A stretch of DNA of 64,000 nt, from NCBI RefSeq assembly GCF_040436345.1, contig NC_133233.1:10063381-10127380 (forward strand). The letters are read 5' to 3'. Below are positions 34,979-64,000 of the stretch, piece after piece. The DNA is from Pagrus major. Its lineage: Eukaryota; Chordata; Actinopteri; Spariformes; Sparidae. How positions within the stretch are numbered: position 1 is the stretch's first letter; every line of letters begins with the position of its first letter. Made by a program: the position numbers and the translations under genes. The notes under the pieces are model-generated. The model did not search any database and was not told the origin of the DNA. It saw only the letters and a list, made by a program, of their open reading frames with translations.

Positions 34979-37900
34979 GGTCACTGTCTGAGTCTGTGGC
35001 TACCATGTCTAAGCCATGTAGCTACCATGTTAATTGTAGACTGTCTGTGTCCATTTAATGTTTATGTTGTAACAAAGACATGGTAGCTACTGATTCAGAC
35101 AGACATCAACCTGCTTGAGCTTTCAGCACCATAGACAGTGTCGGTCACAGACTGACAGTCAGTCAGACACGAATCAACTCAACTCAGTAACCAATCAGAC
35201 AAATCAGTAACCAATCACACAACTCAGTAACCAATCACACAAGCAGCTCCATGGCTCCATGTTGTCCCTGTGTGATGTTCAGGGCAGGTGAGGACAGTCT
35301 GAGGACAGTCTGAGGACAGAGAGCTCTGAGGTTGAAGTTTATAATAATGAAATGCACCGTGACACTGTGACAGGTATGTACGTCTTGACCACATGTCAGC
35401 TGTTCAGCTGTAGTAGAGGAAACTCTTCTGTTCTCAGATCCACCAGAGCACTTTTAAAATTTATTTATTTATTTTTTTTTTAATTTAGCTCCGGTAGCGA
35501 CCCAGCTGAAATGCGTGAGGATGCGCGGATCCTGTGTATTTATCAAAGCTTGGTCACGTGCTGAGGCACCGGGTTGGTTTCATGAAGTTAGAGGCTACTT
35601 TCAAACTCGTTACTCACTGGTCGTCGGCGTTTTAGCGATCGTACAGCCTGAGGCCAGTATACAACAGGTTACAGTGTCGCTGTCTCTTTTCGCCTCCTCT
35701 CTCCTTGTGTGATCAGTGCGCTGCACACACGTTTTAAACAGAGATGGCTAAGCGCCTGGTTTAACATATTAGTTAGCTAACGTCAGCTACCGCTTCCGCG
35801 CGGTCAGTACGTGCAGGGTTTCGTGCAGGGTTTGTTTGCAATTACAGCCTGTGCCTACTGTTAGTTTTCAAACTGTAAAAAGTGAGGGGGACAAAAACAT
35901 GATTTTGAAAAGTGTGTGGGGGGGGGGGACATGTCCCCCCTGTCCCCAGTGGAAATTGCACCCTTGGAGCCAAGTCATACCTTCGTTTGTCAGCTGGTGC
36001 TGCAGCAGTTGTTCAACCAAGAGTCAAACCACAATCTCATTTTTCAGCAGGTCCCTGATAACCCTAGTATGTTCCAAGTGTCAACGTAGGGAACCGTGTC
36101 ACATATTTCCATCTGACTTCAGAGAAATGATCCTGTTAATTTATCAGATTAAAGAGGAATCTTCTACATACATTCAGAAAGGGAGGTTGGCTTGGTTGCA
36201 AACACATTTGGAATTTCTTTGACAAACACAATTGTTACCTCAGAATGTATTGAATATGACCCCTACATTGTTTAATATTAATATTCTGCTATTTTCCAAC
36301 AAGCAGTTATTAAACAGCTGGTGATTTCTTAAGACACTTCCAGGAAACTGTATTAAAGTGTATTAAAGAAATAACCTGGCAGTAATGTATTAACTGCCCA
36401 TTGGAAAATATCAGATTATTATTATTTATTCGTGTTGAGGTTATTTTCAATACATTTTAATTAATTATTGTCGTAATTTAGGGGTAAGTTGAAAGTAATG
36501 TAAAATATATTGCTTGGTAATTATGACCTTCTTACCATTTTATTTGCGGACCTGTAAAACCTGTTACTGATTATTGCTTATTGTTTTTGTTTTGAAGGTT
36601 CAGTGAATTGTTCCTTTTTGTGCTATCACCACCAGAGGGCGCCAAAGTTATATTTTATACACATAATAAGTTTCTTTGTGACTTTGTTCCCATGCACACT
36701 GGATCTATGAAATCAGAGATGGACAGTTATGACTGGTGTGTGTGTGTGTCCGTCCAGTGATGATGCAGAGTTTCTGTGGAGGCTGGCCCGTGCATCTCGC
36801 GACCTGTCCCTCCTGCCCAACATGGAGGCCGAACGGAAGAAGCAGCTGGTTTTTGAGGCCCTCGAATATGCAACGAAGGCACTGGAGAGAGATGACAAGT
36901 GTTTCGCTGCACACAAAGTAAGACGGTGGTTCCACTACTGATTCACCTCTATCAGCTTTCCCGGAGAAAAAAAGCCTTGTTTCCAAACACAATATCACAT
37001 CTGTGGACTTGATGATTTTCTCTTCAGGGCTTTTATCATGTGCATCAACCACAACCACCATAAAACAAAATGTTTGCATGCATTTGCACTTGCAGGATTG
37101 TTTCCAAGTTGATCGACTCATTGTGACACAGTACAGTTTTTTTTAAATGACCTTTAAAAAGACGTTAAGGTGCGATTTGACAAATTTCTCAACATTCTTC
37201 CTCTCCTAATACAGTGGTATGCCGTGTGTCTCAGTGATGTTGGGGACTACGAGGGCGTCAAGGTGAAAATTGGAAATTCATACATCATCAGGGACCATCT
37301 AGAGGTGACTGGACATTTGGGTCAATGTAATAATATCATCGTCTCACATTTCTCTATATGTTGAAGTGAAACGTGTTTTTTTCCTAGTCAGCCATCAAGC
37401 TGAATCCTATGGATGCTACTTCCATTCATATTTTGGGTTACTGGTGAGTCTTTTTTTTATTTTATTTTTTCATTGTAACAAGCCTGTATTTCAATACATC
37501 TGCTTCAGGAGCATCAGAAAGTTCAGAACACACATGGACACAAACTTAGACAAGCCAAGTCTGTTTTACATTTGACCACCCAGAGTATTACTCCCAAGAC
37601 ATGAGAGGCGTGCTAACATGCTCATATTTAACCAATATGATGTTAACCACATGCTTACGGGAAGTTTCGTAGTCCACAAAACATTTCTGGAAAACAACAT
37701 TGCAGCATTCTCCTTGACAACTGAAGTACAACTCAGTAAAAACATTAAATGGCTCCATACAGCTCGCCAGGCAAAATCGAAGTCTCTAGAAGCTGTGAGA
37801 TCCCAAATGTATTTGAAAAGATGATATACACACCATCGACACACGGTTGAGCTTGTGCACCCAAATTCAACTTCTAGCTTAGCAGCTACAGTGAAGATTT

Positions 37901-38927
37901 CCGCTTAAAAAAGGCTCTAAATAACATATTTTCAGTACCAGATTATGTTGGACAATCTGTATGTTTTTATTTTTTAAGATTTCTGTTGTTTAGGAGAATG
38001 CTGCAACGCTGTTTTGCTGTGAAGCTCCAGAAATGTTTTGTGGACTACGAAACATAAGGCTGATTTTTCCTTTTTTTTGGCGAACTTTCCCTTTAATGCT
38101 TTATTATTCAGGGAAATGGGTATGTCTTCTCTCTCTTAGGTGCTTTGCTTTTGCTGAGCTCTCATGGTATCAACGCAAGGTGGCAGCTGTAATATTTGCA
38201 TCACCACCTACGTCCACCTATGAAGAGGTGAGGGCTCCTTGGTCGATACCAGCTGCACATTGTCTGACTGTTAAAGCAGCGTCGGGCTGAAATGACATGT
38301 GTTGTTTGTCATATTTTGCTTGTGACTTGGAGAGTTACAAACAGCTTTGCACATTTGGATAAAATCATGCTTTTTTTCCCCCTCTTTTAGGCTTTGGAAT
38401 TATTCCTGAAAGCTGAGGAAGGTAAAACACAGCATACAAATTGAGTCACTGAGGGGAAAAAAACCAAAAAACTGCTGACCTGTTGGCTGAAGCTCAAATT
38501 CTTGCAAAACCAAAACAGCACTGTGCTTGTAAATGTTTTCTTTAAAGGTTTAAAATGCAAATATCGGTGTTTTCTTTTTCCCAGTGGATCCAAACTTTTA
38601 CAGCAAAAACCTGCTAATGCTCGGGAAGACGTACATGGCCATGAAAGACAAAGAGAAGGCACTGCTCTGGCTAACCAAAGCAAAAGAGTACCCTGCTCAC
38701 ACACTGGAGGACAAAGAAGTACGTACACCAGGACTACTAGCTTTTGATTTAATGTGTTTTTGTTACTACTTAACTCAGCTGTGACATAGTTCAACAGTGA
38801 GGAAGATGCTGAAATACCTACAGGGATGTTGTTGCATGAATCGTACACGCTGATGGGGGTTTACATTATATTTGTTACTCTGCAGGTCCATAAAGAAGCC
38901 GTCGACATCTTGAAGAAGCTAGGATGA
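33484..38927 (+). CDS. rmdn1: Regulator of microtubule dynamics protein 1 (FAM82B), complete
   Basis: TPR-like protein linked to microtubules and mitochondria. Exons: 33484-33615, 33954-34059, 34217-34301, 36758-36917, 37215-37304, 37388-37443, 38140-38227, 38391-38421, 38585-38718, 38886-38927. They total 924 bases, in frame, giving 307 aa; human RMDN1 is about 314. The N-terminus (MAGLVLTRCVSRTLLSASGA) is basic and lacks acidic residues, as in a mitochondrial presequence. It is followed by a short hydrophobic stretch, AAFLLGFPALSCLAY. Conserved blocks follow: EVLEQADYLYSCAETEKLYQ, WYAVCLSDVGDYEG, AIKLNPMDATSIHILGY and VDPNFYSKNLLMLGKTY. Exon 1 is the least certain. A 69-base stretch at 33709-33777 has splice-like ends, but it brings a stop in the required phase and was left out. 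The gene ends tail-to-tail with wwp1. Confidence 0.93.
34928..34972 (+). repeat. (AC)n microsatellite in rmdn1 intron 3
   Basis: An uninterrupted AC tract of about 45 bases. Confidence 0.95.
35181..35240 (+). repeat. Three-copy 20-bp minisatellite containing CCAAT
   Basis: There are three tandem units at 35181-35200, 35201-35220 and 35221-35240, each close to AACTCAGTAACCAATCACAC with one or two changes. Each unit carries a CCAAT pentamer. Confidence 0.9.
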
Positions 38928-39001
38928 AGCTGTAATCACAACTGAATGGAGTAAGATCCCTTTGACGACTGTTGGACCTTTTTGATAATTGTTAACACAC
39001 C

Positions 39002-39007
39002 AATAAA
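39002..39007 (+). terminator. rmdn1: Poly(A) signal of rmdn1
   Basis: AATAAA about 75 bases after the rmdn1 stop. A second AATAAA at 39126-39131 would allow a slightly longer UTR. Confidence 0.6.
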
Positions 39008-39139
39008 TCGCTAATGTTTGATTTCAAATGATTTTGTAACTATTAATATGGTAGAACTGGGAGTGGCCTTGCACACAGAATTCACTCATCATTCAAACTG
39101 GTTTATGGAATTAAATGTATATTTAAATAAAAGTATATG

Positions 39140-40205
39140 GATTGACTCTGTTGTTTGTCCTTAATGAATCCTTTCCTAAACATTTAAGAGGTCCTCTGTG
39201 TGAGATTGGAGATAAATCTATAGTGAATGTATTTCTATAAATCGAATAATAATAATAATAATGATCTTGGCCACAAATGCATCTTTAACTTAACAATCAT
39301 TGCCAAAATTATTAACATTTTGCGAATGTGATGTCACATTGGAAAAATCTCATCCAATTGTGATGTCACAGTGGATCAATTGTGATGTTGCTTTGGAACG
39401 AACACATCCAGTTGTATGTTTTTTCCCAGCCATCCATATCTCAGGACAGTCAGTAAATAACATGATCATCACCATACTGCTCAAGAAACCTGCACAATGA
39501 TTCCTCTTCTCAGAACAACCGTTTTTATATTTGACTCTCAGCTGTATGATACTTAAGTATGGAGACCCCGAGTGTTCCCTATTAACTCAATAAATACAAC
39601 AATGTGAAATAAATAGTAAAACATGTAATTGAACCATTAAATTGTTAATAATTCAATAAACTCATAAATCCAGTGTGACATTACACTTGGATGTTCTTTC
39701 ACATCCAATGTGTTCAATATTAAATAATTAAATCAATAAGACAAATTAAATGAATACCTGAATTCATTTCTTTAAAGTTTTATTTTCCAAATCAATGGGG
39801 AGTCAAACCACTGACCCTATAGTCACGGTGTGTTCACATGTGGCTTGAGCTCCAACCTCAAGGCTCATTTAAAACAGAGGCAGAAACAGCTGCAAACTTA
39901 ATCAATCAACTGATTAAAATGAGCTGTGTGTTACCGTCTCTCAGACCTCAAACCTTTATTCTTAAAGTATTTTTCCCAGACCGGCCAGGAGTCAAACTTC
40001 TGACACTATGGTGTCATGGCATCGTTTGAAAATGTGAATATATTTCTGTTGTTCGATGTATGCAGGACTCATCAACCAAAAAACAGAATTATAATGAAGC
40101 TTTGAAGAACAATAGTGTGAACACTGAGTCTGGTTTGTGTATCAGCTAAAGGCTGTAGCTGACAGACAGACTCAAAATGAATTCAAACCAGCTGTAATGA
40201 AAATA
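39140..40205. other. Intergenic gap between convergent rmdn1 and wwp1
   Basis: AT-rich sequence with no supported gene. At about 39,325-39,415 a loosely repeated motif built on TGTGATGTCACA occurs three times with roughly 35-base spacing. An AAT trinucleotide tract lies at about 39,245-39,262. Confidence 0.5.
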
Positions 40206-40208
40206 CAT

Positions 40209-43200
40209 TTATTAAGTATGGTTCTTTCCACAGGCAAGATCCAGTCAAAAAAAAGGATAAACCAAGAGCACATTATTTTATTCTTTTAGGAGCAGAACAG
40301 AACCTGCCAACAGTTTTGCTGATTCCTGAGCAGAAGGCTTCTCATCCCCCGATAATCACACAACAATAAAGCAAAGACAGCATGGTCATGGAGGGGGTTT
40401 ATTCACTTATTTATTTGTATCTCATAAATCCATCTCTCTTCATTAAAATGGGTGAAAGCAGATTAAAAATGAATCTTCTATACACATCGTCTCCAGTAAA
40501 GGGGCATTCTGTACAGTGTAGTTGGTGTTTACAGTGTATCTACACACGATATGTTACAGTTTGGATGCGCTTCAGGTGGCCTAAACCGCAGTCAGCACAG
40601 TAAGAAGTTCCCTGCTGCATGATCATGTACTGAAATGATAAACTGTATCTTGAATCAGTTTTGCTTTGAAAGAATACACCTGTCCAGGTGGCAATCTTGT
40701 TACTTGATGCGGTGAAGGCAACCTGAAGCGTTCCATCTATTTCTGATAAGAACAAAGGCATCACAGATTTCCATCAATGGAGCGGCAACTCTGTGTATTT
40801 AATTATAATATTTAAGTACTTTATTTACTTTCATTATCTTTATACAATGAATATTCACATACACAGTTGATTTTCTTTGATTACAAGTTTCTGTTCAAAA
40901 GGAAGCACAAAGTTATGCAGTTTTGACTTCTCTTAAAAGTCGGCTCCTTTTGCTACAGTAAATGTTTTTCTTCATACTGTCGTCCCTCCCTCGAGCTCTT
41001 CCACAGGGACAGCTGAATACATGTTATATACATGACTGATAACTTGAGTAATCACAAGCTCCTCCTAGAGAGTCTAAAGCAGCTTGCTGCTGTTTGCAGT
41101 GGTCTGAAGAAACACAATGCTAGAGAAAACAAGGAAAATGGCCTGCCACTGCCAGGTTTTTATCCTGCGTTTAGACCACTGACTGAAAGAATAAGCACCA
41201 GAGTTGTCATCTAGAAACAAACAATGGAGTTAGACGCGACATTTTGAAAAAACAGAGGGCGTGACCCTGAAGTATTTAAGGAAAGAAAGGACAAGGGGAA
41301 AGTGGGGGTGCAAAAACAAAAAACACACAACATGTTGCGATGCATCAGGCTTGCTGCTGTGAGTAGAACTCCCGCACGTTATTTTTGGTCTGTGGCACAT
41401 TAGTGTCTCATCACTGGAGTCTTGTAATCAGTATTTTAATGTGAATCGGCCTAGTTTTGTTTTCTGCAAACAAAGCCTTAATTTTATTGATTTATACACA
41501 CACAGCTTTATTAAACTAAGGCTATCTCAGCACAACCTGAGAATGAGACCGAGCATGGTCAGAATAACTTAAATTGTAGAATCTGTGGGCTCAGCACTAT
41601 GGCTTCAATTTTGTGTAGCTTTACTAAAGTCACTGTTGACTACACAGCCAAATGGCAGATAATTGTTACGTTTCTAACAATATTGTAATATTCAACTCAT
41701 TCAAGGAACAAAATGTGATAATCTTTTAGTCCAGCGCCTCGGATCTCCTCTGATTACTGCCCAACATAGAAACATCTCATACATGTAACTACAAAAGGAC
41801 CATTACTGCCGTGACAATGACAGTTTTGTAATTATACTCAGATTTTTATGCAGCACTGGCTTCGGTTTTAATCAGTTAATGGTTGGTAAGAAGTGAGAAA
41901 CAGCTTCTTTTAAGGAGTACATTCATGAATGAGATATTACAAAACAAGATGGCCAAATATCATATACTGTCTTTGATTTATACACTTACCTATACCTTAT
42001 TAAGTAAAGTAAATGTGATCTTCATGTTATCAAATGAGCATAATCATGTCTGGTGCTCAGTAAATCACAGTGGCTTCATTTGACTCGAGACAGTTTCGCC
42101 ATCCGAGATCAAAATTCAATGAGGCAAAAGAGAATCAGCCAAGCACACAAGAACCACTGAGCCAGAGTCTCTTTTCTGTTTTGACAGTTTTCTAAACAAC
42201 TCAACCTCTAAATGAAAACTGTGTGTCGTCCTGGTCTTCTTTGCCAACAGAAGCAGTGGCCTGCAGTCTAGGTGGCCTAGAACATGTCCAGTGTCTCTGG
42301 CTTTAACATCAGAACTATGAGCCACAGACCCCACCGCCACCACACTCACAGACACACAACTCACTCTTTCATTTCAGTTTAGATTATTTTCCGTGAGTCC
42401 TCTTATTCCTTTTGATATAGTAGCCTTTCTCCACCAACTTCACGAGTGTCTTTTATCCTAACGTGTGTCTTTATCCAAATGGGAGAATCTGATGATGCTT
42501 CTTTCTCTGGGCTCATGTCCAGAATGTGTTTGAGGGAAAAACTGCATGAGAGGGTTATTCTTCATCTTCTTCAGATCAGTCCATCCTGAACACTTTGCCT
42601 TTATGATGATAATGGTATAAAAAAAATTCAAAAAAAGCTCATTAAGAGGCAGAGCATCCATGCTAAAATGTCTGTGTGTGTATGTGTGGTGGTAGAGGCT
42701 GGTCACAGCAGTCTTCTCATCTTCAGAGGCAGCCATGCAAGCACGTGAAAATTGCCACAATTACTATGGGTCAAACAGGGAGAAAAAAAAAAAATTCAGG
42801 CACCAGACCCCAATACTACTTTTGCCTTTTAAAAGCTCTATAGAACTAGAGCCTTAAAAGAAGATTGCGCTTCAACTATAAAATCCTCTCAAAAACACTT
42901 TAAAGTCTCTTTTAAAAAGCCAGTCAGCAACGGGGAGGAAATTAAAAAAATATCCATGATTTCTGTTTTTAAACAGAGAAGCAGAAATGCTGAAATGCTT
43001 GCATATTTCATGATGGGGTATCATATATTATATAAGGGCTTGGGAACGGGATTGCGGCACAAATGATGCTGCAAATTAAGATTTGGTTTAAAATGACAAA
43101 ATAGCTTATATACATTGGTGGTTATCTTGTGCAATTTTTTTTTAGTTTGTTTTACTTGGCTGAATAAACAGCGATGGGGGAGGAGGAGAAACATGAGAGG

Positions 43201-43210
43201 ACTCCTTCCT
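40209..43210 (-). other. wwp1: Probable long 3' UTR of wwp1
   Basis: About 3 kb follow the wwp1 stop on the minus strand without another gene. AATAAA hexamers on the minus strand lie at 41493-41498, 40820-40825, 40398-40403 and 40209-40214, so several 3' ends are possible. The small ORFs here lack coding character. Confidence 0.45.
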
Positions 43211-63447
<20,237 letters not shown>

Positions 63448-64000
63448 CTAGAAAGTCAGAAACACACAAACAAACAAAAACAGGGAATTCTTAAAACAAC
63501 TTCTAAAACAACCACAAATCACACAAATACACCATCATCAGAAGGACAGGCATAGATCTGGTCTATTTTGTGTAATATACAAACAAAACATAACAATGCC
63601 ATCGCTGATGACTGACAGTCATTGAACTCTTTGTCTTGTATGATCTTAACGCTGTGATTTCAAAGGCCCCCACCAGAGAGCACAAAAAAGTTGTGTCCTT
63701 TTGAGAGTTGCCGTGAGGCAGGAGGTGTTGGCATTTGTGACATGTGGGAGAGAAAATGAAAGGACGTTATGTCTCCGTGTCCAATTTTTTATTTTCTCAC
63801 TAAACCAGCTCAGTTAGGTGGACCCAAGACGCTCTGTTGCGTTGATCGCAGCCATATTTCTTTTCTGTGGACTATTGTTAGTGTGTTTCTTTTAGCCAAC
63901 ATGTGGCGTGGACACGAAGACCGGCACCAGGATGTATGTTGATGGGACACAGTTTAGTCAGCTGGGTGAGATCAGTGGGTCAGAGCGACAGTGGGAAACA
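63448..64000 (-). other. wwp1: wwp1 intron; upstream exons outside window
   Basis: I looked for the preceding C2-domain exon on the minus strand and saw none. The first visible exon starts with the third base of a codon, so at least one more coding exon must lie beyond base 64,000. Confidence 0.6.

Larger units (their letters stand above)
34610..35985. mobile_element. Probable non-autonomous DNA transposon filling rmdn1 intron 3
   Basis: Near 34,620-34,665 the sequence reads GAGCCAAGCAAGGGCGAAAC with a later GTGGGGGGGACAC. Near 35,925-35,975 an inverted counterpart reads GGGGACATGTCCCCCC and later GCACCCTTGGAGCCAAG. These look like degenerate terminal inverted repeats of about 50 bases. The interior holds an (AC)n tract and a 20-bp minisatellite but no transposase. 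Class and exact ends are uncertain. Confidence 0.4.

Noticed and set aside
35515-35712. Possible small gene in the CpG-bearing part of rmdn1 intron 3
   Set aside because: It is a short ORF without family similarity, inside a block that looks like a transposon-derived repeat.
36705-37121. 138-codon minus-strand ORF opposite rmdn1 exon 4
   Set aside because: It is a shadow of the coding exon 36758-36917 extended through an intron by chance.
38387-38848. 153-codon minus-strand ORF across rmdn1 exons 8-9
   Set aside because: It is antisense to confirmed coding exons, and its composition follows from the complement of those exons and T-rich introns.

Overview
This window looks like a piece of a ray-finned fish (teleost) nuclear genome. 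The genes are intron-rich with GT-AG boundaries, the proteins are vertebrate orthologs, and the introns hold fish-type Tc1/mariner elements, MITEs, a solo LTR and many (AC)n tracts. No bacterial operon, CRISPR array, rRNA or tRNA was seen. All exon boundaries were read by hand from splice signals, reading frame and protein-family knowledge. No alignment or transcript data were available.

Layout. (1) Bases 1-185, plus strand: the last coding exon of isopentenyl-diphosphate isomerase (idi1), with its 3' UTR to about 760. (2) About 1.36-12.3 kb, about 12.9-23.1 kb and about 23.5-32.9 kb, minus strand: three complete head-to-tail copine-3-like genes, called here A, B and C. Each has the same 15-coding-exon plan, two C2 domains and a copine vWA domain. 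(3) 33,484-38,927, plus strand: rmdn1 (FAM82B), complete, head-to-head with copine C. (4) 43,211-63,447, minus strand: 21 exons of the HECT E3 ligase wwp1, from the second half of its C2 domain to the stop codon, tail-to-tail with rmdn1. Its first exons lie beyond base 64,000.

The wwp1-rmdn1-cpne3 order and orientation match what I know of human chromosome 8q21. The difference here is that the single CPNE3 has become a tandem triplet, with idi1 on its far side. The three copies have diverged informatively. A keeps all the acidic calcium-ligand positions of C2B, B has lost some and C has lost most. A and B each carry two in-frame terminal coding exons, which would give alternative C-termini, while C has only one. 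All three have a (UG)n tract in the transcript next to the same 3' splice site.

Mobile DNA: one nearly intact 1.6-kb Tc1 element with 213-bp IR/DR ends and a transposase broken by one frameshift; a chimeric Tc1 element with transposase pieces on opposite strands; one badly decayed Tc1 copy; a TTAA-flanked piggyBac-like MITE; a MITE with a 33-bp perfect inverted repeat; a probable solo LTR; and several dispersed repeats and perfect hairpins. I found no wholly new biological system. The strongest leads are the paired copine terminal exons, the graded C2B decay and the shared UG-repeat splice sites.
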